Assembly: GCA_964616175.1 (NCBI GenBank)
Contig: CAZTUH010000005.1
Span: forward strand, 1-64,000
Reading direction: 5' to 3'
From: CAZTUH01 sp964616175
GTDB lineage: Bacteria; Pseudomonadota; Gammaproteobacteria; Burkholderiales; Burkholderiaceae_B
Length of the DNA stretch: 64,000 nucleotides
The position numbers and the translations under genes were made by a program. Positions 45,128 to 54,129 of the stretch are shown piece after piece (position 1 is the first letter of the stretch; each line of letters opens with the position of its first letter). A model generated the notes under the pieces. The model ran no database searches. It was not told where the DNA came from and saw only the letters and a program-made list of their open reading frames with translations.

Positions 45128-45266
45128 GATATTTTCTTTTTGAAGGCTAGTGTATTGATAGAAGATTTTTTTTAGGAAAGTAAACTAAAGCATGAAAATT
45201 TCAATGTATTAGACATGTTAATATAAATAACAAAATTTTTTAAGTTTGTAATCAAAATAATCATAT

Positions 45267-45953
45267 ATGCATAAAATAGTGTTAATTCGTCATGGTGAAA
45301 GCCAATGGAATTTGGAGAACCGTTTTACTGGATGGACAGATATAGACTTAACCAAAACTGGCTGTGAACAAGCAAGAAAATCTGGTGAATTGCTTAAAAA
45401 AAGAGGGTTTGCTTTTGATATTGCATTTACATCATTACTTACTCGAGCAATCAGAACTACCTGGTTAATTCTGGATTCTATGAGTATGTTGTATGTTCCA
45501 GTTGGAAAGACGTGGAGACTAAATGAACGTCATTATGGTGTACTCCAAGGGTTAAATAAGGAAGATATGATTAAAAAATATGGAAGGATCCAGGTTATGA
45601 ACTGGCGTCGTGGATACTTAGTTGCTCCTAAAGCACTAGATTTTAATGATAAAAGACATCCTCGATTTGACCTTCGATATGCTCGGATTCCAGCTGATAT
45701 TTTACCATCTACAGAATGTCTGAAAGATACGGTAGAAAGAGTGCTTCCTTTCTGGAAGGAATCTGTCATTCCTGCTCTTCACTCTGGACGAAAACTTCTG
45801 ATTACAGCACATGGAAACAGCTTGAGAGCTTTAATCAAGTATTTAAGTGAAATGTCTGAAACTGAAATCCTAGATTTGAACATTCCTACGGGAAAACCAT
45901 TTGTTTATGAGATAAGCAAGAACTTCTCTCCAATCGGCTGGTATTATATCTGA
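45267..45953 (+). CDS. gpmA: 2,3-bisphosphoglycerate-dependent phosphoglycerate mutase
   Basis: Interconverts 3- and 2-phosphoglycerate in glycolysis and gluconeogenesis. The 228-residue product has the phospho-histidine motif LIRHGESQWNLENRFTGWTDIDL, NERHYGVLQGLNK and ITAHGNSLRALIKYL. It is divergent from the rhodanese gene and heads gpmA-ctpA-moeB. Confidence 0.97.
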   Translation: MHKIVLIRHGESQWNLENRFTGWTDIDLTKTGCEQARKSGELLKKRGFAFDIAFTSLLTRAIRTTWLILDSMSMLYVPVGKTWRLNERHYGVLQGLNKEDMIKKYGRIQVMNWRRGYLVAPKALDFNDKRHPRFDLRYARIPADILPSTECLKDTVERVLPFWKESVIPALHSGRKLLITAHGNSLRALIKYLSEMSETEILDLNIPTGKPFVYEISKNFSPIGWYYI

Positions 45954-46120
45954 CAATAAGATTAAAAACTGCAGCTAAAAAAAGATCTAAAAATAAGCTT
46001 TACAAAAAAAAGGTAAAATCCTAGATGAATCCAATTTTCTATTATGCTACTCACATTTTGCCTTAACAACTTGATGTGCAAATTGTTTATAATGATATGC
46101 TGATAATTGACTGGAATTGC

Positions 46121-47491
46121 ATGATATACAAAAAAGTATCATGTGCTATCAAGAATCGAAAAAGCCTTGTGTTCAATCTAGTTTTCTTAATTTTCGGCAT
46201 AAGCATAGGAATGCTGCTAAGTTTCTGCACAGAAATTTCTATAATGCCTAATCGTAATTTTCTTGCTTTATCTGATGAATTTAGAAGATTCAATAAAGTA
46301 TTTTCTATTATTAAAAGCAACTATGTTGAAATAATTGAAGACAAAACTCTTATCAATAATGCAATTTCTGGCATGTTATCTGGTTTAGATTCTTATTCGT
46401 CTTATTTAGATGAGGATGCTTGCAAAGAGATGCAAATTCTCACTGAAGGTGAATTTTTTGGACTCGGAATTGAAATTGCTTCTGAAGATGATGGATTTAT
46501 TAAAGTTACATCTCTAATTGAGAATACTCCTGCAGAAAAATCTGGAATTCAAGCAGGAGATATTATAACTAATATTGATCATTTTTCTACCAAAGAAATG
46601 CCGTTAAGTAGAGCTGCAAAATTGATGCGGGGATTACCAGATTCAAAGGTTGAGCTGACTATATTACACCCAAATCACTGGGCTCCAGTTGTTTTAGAAA
46701 TAACGCGTAAATTAATTAAAATCCACAGTGTTCGAAGCAAGATGTTGGAAAATGACCTTTTTTACATAAGAATTATTCAGTTTCAGGAAAAAACTGGAGA
46801 GGATTTGTTCAAACAAATTCTTAGTTTAGACAAAAATAATTTTCCAAAAGGTCTGATCTTAGACTTGCGCAATGATCCTGGAGGGCTCCTGAGTAGTGCT
46901 GTTGCTGTTTCAGGAATATTTCTTCATTCTAATGTCCTAATAGTTTCCATGCATGGGAGAACTGTTGAAGATAATCAGAGTTACTTATCTAGTTCAGTCG
47001 AATATAATCCTAGTAGTGTATTGGGTTATTCGACTACTCTTCCCAGTTGGGTTAAAACTGTTCCAATGATTGTTTTGATAAACTCAGGATCAGCATCTGC
47101 TTCAGAGATTGTTGCTGGAGCTCTTCAAGATCATAATCGAGCTAAAATACTTGGGAATAGAAGTTTTGGAAAAGGTTCTGTACAAACTATCCTCCCATTA
47201 AATGAATCGTCAGCTTTGAAAATTACTACGGCTTACTATTTTATGCCTAGTGGACGTTCTATTCAATCTTGTGGTGTTGAACCAGATTATTTTGTAACAG
47301 ATACAGAAGAAGGAAATGTTTTTTTTGCTCAACGTGAGAGAGATTTATTCATTAAAAATAAAGGCAATAATGATAACAATCGAACGTTAGAAACGGAGGT
47401 TAATAGCAATAGAATGATTGAATTTGGTGAACCTGATGATTTTCAGCTTAAGAAAGCCATTAGCATTTTAAATTATTTTTCTTTTGAATGA
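46121..47491 (+). CDS. ctpA: C-terminal processing serine protease (CtpA/Prc family, S41)
   Basis: Periplasmic protease of about 456 residues that cuts proteins at their C-terminus. It has an N-terminal membrane/signal segment (LVFNLVFLIFGISIGMLLSF), a PDZ domain (about 100-175; EDDGFIKVTSLIENTPAEKSGIQAGDII) and an S41 catalytic domain with DLRNDPGGLLSSAV and NSGSASASEIVAGALQDHNRAKILGNRSFGKGSVQ (Ser and Lys). The frame opens at GTG 46076; ATG 46121 or 46097 is more likely. Confidence 0.93.
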   Translation: MIYKKVSCAIKNRKSLVFNLVFLIFGISIGMLLSFCTEISIMPNRNFLALSDEFRRFNKVFSIIKSNYVEIIEDKTLINNAISGMLSGLDSYSSYLDEDACKEMQILTEGEFFGLGIEIASEDDGFIKVTSLIENTPAEKSGIQAGDIITNIDHFSTKEMPLSRAAKLMRGLPDSKVELTILHPNHWAPVVLEITRKLIKIHSVRSKMLENDLFYIRIIQFQEKTGEDLFKQILSLDKNNFPKGLILDLRNDPGGLLSSAVAVSGIFLHSNVLIVSMHGRTVEDNQSYLSSSVEYNPSSVLGYSTTLPSWVKTVPMIVLINSGSASASEIVAGALQDHNRAKILGNRSFGKGSVQTILPLNESSALKITTAYYFMPSGRSIQSCGVEPDYFVTDTEEGNVFFAQRERDLFIKNKGNNDNNRTLETEVNSNRMIEFGEPDDFQLKKAISILNYFSFE

Positions 47492-47494
47492 TAG

Positions 47495-47518
47495 AATTAC
47501 CTTTTTGAAAAGGTAATT
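47495..47518 (+). terminator. ctpA 3' hairpin
   Basis: Perfect 11-bp stem AATTACCTTTT/AAAAGGTAATT with a 2-nt loop, 4 bases after the ctpA stop, followed by TTT? only as a short T stretch. A likely intrinsic terminator between ctpA and moeB. Confidence 0.6.
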
Positions 47519-47572
47519 TCGAAAAATTCATAAGAAAATAGTCAGAGCATTGTTTTAGAACAATAGGATTCC

Positions 47573-48331
47573 ATGAATGACCAACAAATGTTAAGATATG
47601 CTAGGCATATTTTACTTGAAAATTTCGGGATGGAAGCTCAAGAAAAATTTCTTGATTCACGTGTATTGATTGTTGGAATTGGAGGGCTTGGTTCTCCAGC
47701 TGCTTTGTATATGGCTGCATCAGGTGTTGGTCACTTAACATTAATAGACCATGATGCTGTGGAGCTTAGCAATCTTCAGAGACAGATTTTACATACAACA
47801 AGAAGTCAAGGCAGACCCAAAGCAGAATCTGGAAAGGAAATGTTGCTTTCATTCAATCCAGATATTCAAATTGAAATGCAAATTAAGAAAATTCAGGAAA
47901 TTGATCTCAGTTTGATCAGGGATGTTGATCTTGTACTTGATTGTTCAGATAATTTTGAAACTCGGGATTATATTAATAAAATCTGTGTTGAAAATTGCAA
48001 ACCGCTTATTTCAGGAGCAGTTTCCCGGTTTAATGGTCAAGTAAGTGTTTTTAATCTTTTCAACGAAAGCTCTCCTTGCTATAATTGTGCTTTCGAAAAT
48101 ATAGAAGGAAGTCCTAAAATTGAAAATTGTGCAACTACTGGTGTTTTCTCCCCTTTAGTTGGCATTATAGGTTGTATTCAAGCAGCTGAAGCATTAAAGT
48201 TGCTAGCTGGAAAGGGTCAGGTTTTATCTGGTCGAATTTTATGCTTGGATGCCTATTCTATGGAATGGAAAATGGTGGGAGTTCAAAGGAATCCTGTTTG
48301 CATCATTTGCAAAAATCGACAAACTAATTAG
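47573..48331 (+). CDS. moeB: E1-like adenylyltransferase, MoeB/ThiF family
   Basis: Adenylates the C-terminal Gly-Gly of a sulfur-carrier protein (MoaD, ThiS or similar). The 252-residue protein has the nucleotide motif VGIGGLGSPAALYMAASGVG, VELSNLQRQILH, LDCSDNFETRDYIN and two CxxC zinc pairs (CYNC, CIIC). In Burkholderiales the copy beside ctpA is usually annotated moeB. No thiS or moaD gene is near; modAB elsewhere in the window makes a molybdopterin role conceivable. Confidence 0.9.
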   Translation: MNDQQMLRYARHILLENFGMEAQEKFLDSRVLIVGIGGLGSPAALYMAASGVGHLTLIDHDAVELSNLQRQILHTTRSQGRPKAESGKEMLLSFNPDIQIEMQIKKIQEIDLSLIRDVDLVLDCSDNFETRDYINKICVENCKPLISGAVSRFNGQVSVFNLFNESSPCYNCAFENIEGSPKIENCATTGVFSPLVGIIGCIQAAEALKLLAGKGQVLSGRILCLDAYSMEWKMVGVQRNPVCIICKNRQTN

Positions 48332-48338
48332 GTTTGGA

Positions 48339-49463
48339 CTACTTAAGTTTTTTTAGGATTAAATTTTTGCGATGCATTAGCTCTACATGTTTGAGAATTG
48401 ATTTCTGATCATCTAACTGTCCAAAAATTTTCCTTCTTGCCTCTTTTGAAGAATAATTGATCAAACCATGTGCAAATTCTTTCCCAGTGTGATCTACGCA
48501 AGCCACTAGTTCTCCTTGTTCAAAATCCCCTTCAACATTTGTGATGCCTAAAAAGAATAAACTTTTTCCTTCTTGCAAAAGCCCGCGAACTGCTCTTTCA
48601 TTTAATCTTACACGACCGCGTAAATGCAATTGATTTAATTCTTCTTTAGGTATTCTGTTTTCAGATCTGAACTCTGTTCCTATAGATTCTCCTTTCGTTA
48701 AGCGTGTCAAAATATCATTTTCATGTCCAGATGCAATGATAGTAATTGCTCCACTTGAATTAGCACGCTTCGCAGCTAGAACCTTTGTTAGCATCCCACC
48801 AGTTCCTATTTCACTACCAGAAGAACTAGCCATCTGTTCTAGCAATGGATCATTAATTCTTGCATGAGAAATGAATCTGGCAGAAGGATTTTTTCGTGGA
48901 TCCGAATCATATAAACCCCTTTGATCTGTAAGAATAATTAATGCATCAGCACCAATCAGGTTAGCTACCAATGCTCCAAGTGTATCATTATCTCCCAATC
49001 GAATTTCATCTGTTACAACAGTATCATTCTCATTGACTATCGGAATTACTCCTAGGTGAAGTAAGGAAAATAAAGTATTTTTAGCATTCAGATAACGAAT
49101 TTTGTTATTTAAATCTTCATGAGTTAAAAGAATTTGAGCGGTTCGCAAGTGATACTTTGAGAAAGCTGCTTCATATGCTTGACAGAGTCCCATTTGACCT
49201 ACAGCTGCAGCTGCTTGGAGTTCATGCATGGTTTTAGGTCTTTCTGCCCAACCAAGCCTGGCCATGCCTTCTGCAATTGCTCCACTAGATACCAATACAA
49301 TTTGTTTGCTTTTTATATGGAGATTAAAAATTTGTTCAGCCCAATTATCGAAAGCTTCTCGATCTAAACCCTTTCCCTTGTTTGTAACAATGGAGGACCC
49401 TACTTTAATAACCAATCGTTTAGCAAAAACAATTGCAGAGGTATTAGAAGTTTGTTTATTCAT
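48339..49463 (-). CDS. proB: Glutamate 5-kinase
   Basis: First enzyme of proline synthesis. The 374-residue product has the amino-acid kinase domain (VIKVGSSIVTNKG, VSSGAIAEGMARLG, PIVNENDTVVTDEIRLGDNDTLGA, GTGGMLTKVLAAKRA) and a C-terminal PUA domain (about 278-350). It lies upstream of obgE in the opposite-of-E. coli, Burkholderiales order proB-obgE-rpmA-rplU. proA is 3 kb away. Confidence 0.96.
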   Translation of the reverse strand: MNKQTSNTSAIVFAKRLVIKVGSSIVTNKGKGLDREAFDNWAEQIFNLHIKSKQIVLVSSGAIAEGMARLGWAERPKTMHELQAAAAVGQMGLCQAYEAAFSKYHLRTAQILLTHEDLNNKIRYLNAKNTLFSLLHLGVIPIVNENDTVVTDEIRLGDNDTLGALVANLIGADALIILTDQRGLYDSDPRKNPSARFISHARINDPLLEQMASSSGSEIGTGGMLTKVLAAKRANSSGAITIIASGHENDILTRLTKGESIGTEFRSENRIPKEELNQLHLRGRVRLNERAVRGLLQEGKSLFFLGITNVEGDFEQGELVACVDHTGKEFAHGLINYSSKEARRKIFGQLDDQKSILKHVELMHRKNLILKKLK

Positions 49464-49549
49464 AGAATATAAAACTTATAAAATTTCCAGTATTAATATT
49501 TTTTCTATCCCATGTATCTAAATTTTGAAGAAGTAGATTCCTTACCAGT

Positions 49550-50560
49550 TTAATGCAGTTCAAAATGAATTTTCAATGCTTGAATCAATTCTTTTAAACC
49601 AATATCTGTCGAAGTTGAAGTTAAAAAAATTGGAGTGTTCCAATTTGTTCTTGCTTCCAAATATCTCTTGATTTCTTGTGCAGTTTTGTCAGATATTAAA
49701 TCAGTTTTGTTTAAAATAATCCAACGGGGTTTGACTGCTAATTTAGCGTCATATATTTCTAATTCCCTTACAATACTAAGATTATTTTTGATTTCTTGCC
49801 TAGATTGATATATCTGAGATATATCAATTACATGTAAAAGTATTTGTGTTCTGCTTAAATGACGTAGAAATGAATGTCCTAATCCTGTTCCAGATCCAGC
49901 ACCTTTTATCAATCCTGGAATATCTGCAACTGTAAAACTACTTTTTGATGAAATATTAACTACTCCAAGATTTGGATAAAGGGTTGTAAACGGATAATTT
50001 GCAATTTTTGGCTTTGCATTAGAAATCTTACTCAAAATTGAGGATTTTCCAGCATTTGGTAATCCAAACAATCCAACATCTGCTAGAAATCTGAGTTCAA
50101 GCTTGAGCTTTCGCTTTTCTCCATCCTGACCTAATGTTGAAAATTTGGGCGATCTTCGAATACTTGATTTGAAATGTAGATTTCCATAACCTCCTTTTCC
50201 GCCTGATACTAGGACAACTTTCATATTATTTCTATGCAGATCTGAAATGATTGACTGCATTTGAGTATCGTATATGATAGTTCCTACTGGAACTCGCAAT
50301 TCGATACTTTTACCATTTGCCCCATTTTTTTGAGCTCCTTGTCCATTCTTTCCATTTTCTGCTTGGTAAAAATGAGAATAACGAAGATCAATCAAGGTAT
50401 GTATGTTGTGATCAGAAATAGCTGATATATCCCCACCGTTTCCACCATTTCCACCATCTGGTCCGCCTTTTGGAATAAATTTTTCTCGACGAAAACTAAC
50501 AATTCCATTTCCTCCTTTACCAGCTAAAACCTCAAAAAAAACCTCATCTACGAATTTCAT
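49550..50560 (-). CDS. obgE: Ribosome-assembly GTPase ObgE/CgtA
   Basis: GTPase that binds the 50S subunit late in assembly and links it to stress. The 336-residue product has the glycine-rich Obg fold (MKFVDEVFFEVLAGKGGNGI; GGPDGGNGGNGGDI), then G domain with GLPNAGKSSILSKIS, DIPGLIKGA and LNKTDL. ATG at 50560 with AGGA before it gives the family start; the frame is open to 50599. The acidic tail of many ObgE proteins is missing. Confidence 0.97.
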   Translation of the reverse strand: MKFVDEVFFEVLAGKGGNGIVSFRREKFIPKGGPDGGNGGNGGDISAISDHNIHTLIDLRYSHFYQAENGKNGQGAQKNGANGKSIELRVPVGTIIYDTQMQSIISDLHRNNMKVVLVSGGKGGYGNLHFKSSIRRSPKFSTLGQDGEKRKLKLELRFLADVGLFGLPNAGKSSILSKISNAKPKIANYPFTTLYPNLGVVNISSKSSFTVADIPGLIKGAGSGTGLGHSFLRHLSRTQILLHVIDISQIYQSRQEIKNNLSIVRELEIYDAKLAVKPRWIILNKTDLISDKTAQEIKRYLEARTNWNTPIFLTSTSTDIGLKELIQALKIHFELH

Positions 50561-50732
50561 GCTCCTATTTCCTAATAATAGAAACAAAAATTGACGCATT
50601 AAAAAAAATAAGACAGTTCATTGCAAAGAATTGAAGGCGTCAATTATGGATATATTTATTTACGCTGCAACGGAAAAGAAAATCTGATTATGAAAAAATT
50701 TCCATTAGATTCTTTTCATATTTCATAGATAA

Positions 50733-50762
50733 AAAATTGAGATTTTATAGAATCAACTTTCT
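50733..50762 (-). terminator. Possible rpmA terminator
   Basis: A bulged stem of 5 bp and 4 bp (TAGAA/TTCTA, AGAT/ATCT) begins within the last codons of rpmA and is followed on the minus strand by CAA and six T residues. It fits a weak intrinsic terminator whose loop carries the stop codon. Confidence 0.4.
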
Positions 50763-51016
50763 AATCTTACCATTGAAACAGTCCGTTTCAATATAACTCC
50801 ACTCCTGTGAAATCGGACATACCCATGATGCAATGCAAACAAAGTATGATCCTTTCCGATTCCAATGCCTGAACCTGGATGAAACAAAGTGCCTCGCTGT
50901 CGAACAATAATAGAACCAGCAAGAACTTTCTGTCTTCCAAAAACTTTCACACCTAAACGCTTGCCTCGAGAATCTCGGCCATTTCTTGTAGAACCTCCGC
51001 CTTTTTTATGTGCCAT
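50753..51016 (-). CDS. rpmA: 50S ribosomal protein L27
   Basis: L27 lies near the peptidyl-transferase centre. The 87-residue product starts MAHKKGGGSTRNGRDSRGKRLGVKVFGRQ and shows the standard GSIIVRQRGTLFHPG and HHGYVRF motifs. It follows rplU by 30 bp. Confidence 0.98.
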   Translation of the reverse strand: MAHKKGGGSTRNGRDSRGKRLGVKVFGRQKVLAGSIIVRQRGTLFHPGSGIGIGKDHTLFALHHGYVRFHRSGVILKRTVSMVRLES

Positions 51017-51046
51017 TTCTATTTCCTTTTTTATAAGAATAGAGTA

Positions 51047-51370
51047 TTAAGATTTTAATGAAGTTTCAATAGAATCAATATGAATTTCTGTATATTGTTG
51101 ACGGTGTCCAGCATTAAGTTGAGAATGTTTTCGGCGACGCATTTTGAATATTCTTACCTTTTTTGATTTTCCATGAGAAATAATTGTAGCTTTAACAAAA
51201 GTATCTGCCAAGAATGGTGATCCTAACAAGATATTCTGACCAGAACTAACCGATAAAATTTCTTTGAATTCAATTTTCTCTCCAACATCAGCTGATAATT
51301 TTTCTATTTTGAGATTCTCACCTTCTGAGATGCGATATTGTTTACCACCAGTTTTTAGAACTGCATACAT
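51047..51370 (-). CDS. rplU: 50S ribosomal protein L21
   Basis: L21 binds 23S rRNA. The 107-residue product starts MYAVLKTGGKQYRISEG and ends with the KMRRRKHSQLNAGHRQQYTEI RNA-binding tail. The ATG at 51370 has AAGGA upstream; the longer frame to 51418 is not family-like. It is first of rplU-rpmA. Confidence 0.98.
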   Translation of the reverse strand: MYAVLKTGGKQYRISEGENLKIEKLSADVGEKIEFKEILSVSSGQNILLGSPFLADTFVKATIISHGKSKKVRIFKMRRRKHSQLNAGHRQQYTEIHIDSIETSLKS

Positions 51371-51762
51371 AAAGTTTTTCCTTAGAAGCTGACATGAGAA
51401 ACATTCGAAGCATTCCAAAATATTCTAATCTTATTTAGGAATACATAATAAATAAAAGATCATGTGATCTTTTATTTACATTAAAATATAGCAAATTATC
51501 ATCTTGGATTTCAAAAATCTTTTGCTAAGAGTGTAATTTTTGATTAAGAATCCAAGTCTTAAATTTTCTTGAAAGCTCAAAATTTGATTGCAAAAAATAA
51601 GCAAGTTCGGGAATTCTAATTTAACATTTTTACAAAGTCAAACTGTTGAAAAATCTACTTTTCTGCTGGATTATCATGTTTTAACGTGATAAAAACGTTA
51701 ATGTCAATTTCTATTCTATTAAAATAAGATTTTTAGAAACTTTTTATACTGGTGACCATATT
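51371..51762. promoter_or_regulatory. Divergent rplU/ispB promoter region
   Basis: 392 bp without a gene between two divergent genes. It contains a 14-bp perfect inverted repeat (51449-51478) and an 8-bp stem with one G-T pair (TTATCATG/CGTGATAA) near 51673-51694. The rplU leader may be regulated by ribosomal protein, but I see no known motif. Confidence 0.4.
51449..51478. repeat. 14-bp perfect inverted repeat upstream of rplU
   Basis: Arms TAAATAAAAGATCA (51449-51462) and its exact complement (51465-51478) with a 2-nt loop. Lies about 80 bp upstream of rplU, in the divergent promoter region. It could be a protein-binding operator or a hairpin in the rplU leader. Confidence 0.55.
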
Positions 51763-52728
51763 TTGAATCTTTCTGAACTTATGTTTCCAATTTCTGATGA
51801 TATGAAGATTGTTGATGATTTCATCCGAAAACGAATTAATTCGAAAATAATTCTAATCCAAACTATTGGAGAATATCTAATTAAGATGGGTGGAAAAAGA
51901 ATAAGACCTGCAATTATGTTGATGATTGCACGTTCACTCAATTATCAAGGATCTTCTTATTGCCTGACAGCTGCTGTTATTGAATTTATTCATACGGCAA
52001 CCTTGCTACACGATGATGTGGTAGATGACTCTGATTTGAGACGAGGTCAAATTTCAGTTAACAATATTTTTGGAAATGCAGCTAGTGTGCTTGTGGGTGA
52101 TTATCTTTATTCTCTTGCATTTGAGGTAATGGTAAGCATTGGCTCAATGAAAATTATGAATATTTTCTCAAAAGCAACTACTACAATTGCTGAAGGCGAG
52201 ATCTTACAATTGTTAAACATGAAAGATCCAGAGGTTTCTTTTGAAAAATATTTGCAAGTAGTAAAATGCAAAACTGCTAAATTATTTGAGGTATCTGCGC
52301 AGGTTGGAGCAATACTATCTTCAGCTAGTCCAAAGGAAGAAGAAGCTGCCTCTTCTTATGGAAGACATATTGGAACAGCTTTTCAGCTAATTGATGATGT
52401 TCTCGATTATGAAGGCGAGGTCAAAACATTAGGGAAAAATATAGGAAAAGATTTGAAAGAAGGAAAACCTACACTTCCATTGATTAGAGTTTTGAATGTA
52501 GGTTCTTCAAAACAGAAACAATTGGTTCGTAATGCCATTCAAACTGGAAATGCAGATCCTGAAGCTATAATTAAAGCTATACGTGAGACAGATGCACTAG
52601 AATACACAATAGAAATGGCAAAGTTAGAAACATCACTTGCACAAGAATCCATAAGTTTTTATCCAGATTCCATTTACAAGGAATCGCTAATGAAATTATG
52701 TTTCTTTGCAACGGATAGAAGCTTTTGA
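51763..52728 (+). CDS. ispB: Polyprenyl diphosphate synthase (octaprenyl-type)
   Basis: Makes the polyprenyl tail of ubiquinone. The 321-residue protein has the first Asp-rich motif LLHDDVVDDSDLRRG and the second LIDDVLDYEG plus GGKRIRPAI. The start TTG at 51763 (MNLSELMFPISDDM) matches the family N-terminus and follows GGTGA at 7 bases. It is divergent from rplU and convergent with proA. Confidence 0.95.
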   Translation: MNLSELMFPISDDMKIVDDFIRKRINSKIILIQTIGEYLIKMGGKRIRPAIMLMIARSLNYQGSSYCLTAAVIEFIHTATLLHDDVVDDSDLRRGQISVNNIFGNAASVLVGDYLYSLAFEVMVSIGSMKIMNIFSKATTTIAEGEILQLLNMKDPEVSFEKYLQVVKCKTAKLFEVSAQVGAILSSASPKEEEAASSYGRHIGTAFQLIDDVLDYEGEVKTLGKNIGKDLKEGKPTLPLIRVLNVGSSKQKQLVRNAIQTGNADPEAIIKAIRETDALEYTIEMAKLETSLAQESISFYPDSIYKESLMKLCFFATDRSF

Positions 52729-52783
52729 TTGTATTAAAAGTTTGATGTTCTTTGAAGGATTTTAAAGACTGTTGAAGTTTTTT

Positions 52784-54049
52784 CTAACTTCTGATTTGGC
52801 CATCTCCATCTAATATCCACTTTAAATTTGTCAATCCTTCTAGTCCAACTGGACCACGAGCATGAATTCGATTAGTAGAAATTCCAATTTCTGCTCCAAG
52901 CCCATACTCATAGCCATCAGCGAAACATGTTGGCAAGTTTACATAAACAGAACTAGAATCAACCATTCTTTGAAATTTTCTTGCTGCACCTAAATCTTGA
53001 GTTACAATAGATTCTGTATGTCCAGAACTCCAGATTTGAATGTGTTCAATAGCTTGGTCTATAGAATCTACAATGCGTATAGCCAGGATAGGAGCTAGAT
53101 ATTCTGTTTCCCAATCAAGATCATTAGCTAGACAAATTCCTGTTAACATAGATTGGGTCTTATGACAGCCTCGAAGCTCTACTCTAAGAGATTGAAACGT
53201 TTCTGAAAGTTTCGGCAAAATTTCTAGTGCACAATCTTCATGAACAAGGAGAGTTTCCAAAGCACCACAAATGCCATACCGGTAACTTTTTGCGTTAATT
53301 ACAATATCATGAGCTTTGTCCAGATCTGCTAACTTATCAATATAAATATGACAGTTTCCGTTTAAGTGTTGAATCATTGGAATTCTGGTTTCTTTTTTCA
53401 ATGCAGATATTAAATCTTTTCCACCGCGCGGAATAATGAGATCTATGTGCTCTGACATTTTAATAAGATTCATGACAATAGCACGATCTGCATTATCAAA
53501 AATTTGCACTGCATCTTCCGGCAATCCTGTTTCTTGCAAACTTTTTCGAATAATAGAACCTAGAAAGGCATTGGATCGCAAAGCTTCACTTCCCCCACGA
53601 AGAATACATGCATTTCCAGATTTCAATGATAAAGCAGACGCTTCTATAGTGACATTGGGTCTAGATTCATAGATCATTCCAATAACTCCAATAGGTACGC
53701 GCATCTGACTTATTCGTATCCCATTTGGGCGAACAGAAGTTGCGGTGGTACTTCCGATTGGGTCAGGAAGACTCACTATTTTTTCGAGGCTAGTTATTAA
53801 CGCATCTATTGATCTATCGGATAAGGTAAGACGATCTATCAGAGCCATAGATAGATTATTTTTATGAGCTGCAAACACATCTTTCTCATTTTCTTTCTTT
53901 ATTTCAGAACGATTAGAATCTAAAAATTTAGCAATGGTTAGCAAACTCTGATCTTTTTCCAAGCTGCTAGCATACATCATAGTTCTAGCAGCTGATCTTG
54001 CTTTTTTTCCAACCTTCAAAAGAAGTAGTTCAACATCAGAAGAATTCAT
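52784..54049 (-). CDS. proA: Gamma-glutamyl phosphate reductase
   Basis: Second proline enzyme; reduces glutamyl-5-phosphate to the semialdehyde. The 421-residue product has the ALDH-like fold with PIGVIGMIYESRPNVTIEA, GNACILRGGSEA and the catalytic Cys in YGICGALETLLV, where the usual Asn after Cys is Gly. It ends with the ARGPVGLEGLTNLKW motif. It follows holA in leuS-lptE-holA-proA. Confidence 0.95.
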   Translation of the reverse strand: MNSSDVELLLLKVGKKARSAARTMMYASSLEKDQSLLTIAKFLDSNRSEIKKENEKDVFAAHKNNLSMALIDRLTLSDRSIDALITSLEKIVSLPDPIGSTTATSVRPNGIRISQMRVPIGVIGMIYESRPNVTIEASALSLKSGNACILRGGSEALRSNAFLGSIIRKSLQETGLPEDAVQIFDNADRAIVMNLIKMSEHIDLIIPRGGKDLISALKKETRIPMIQHLNGNCHIYIDKLADLDKAHDIVINAKSYRYGICGALETLLVHEDCALEILPKLSETFQSLRVELRGCHKTQSMLTGICLANDLDWETEYLAPILAIRIVDSIDQAIEHIQIWSSGHTESIVTQDLGAARKFQRMVDSSSVYVNLPTCFADGYEYGLGAEIGISTNRIHARGPVGLEGLTNLKWILDGDGQIRS

Positions 54050-54129
54050 AAAAATAGCAGGTAAGAATATCCACCTTCAATCATGCAATAAATCAAATTT
54101 CTTGATTTTGAATAAAGTATAATTTTTTG

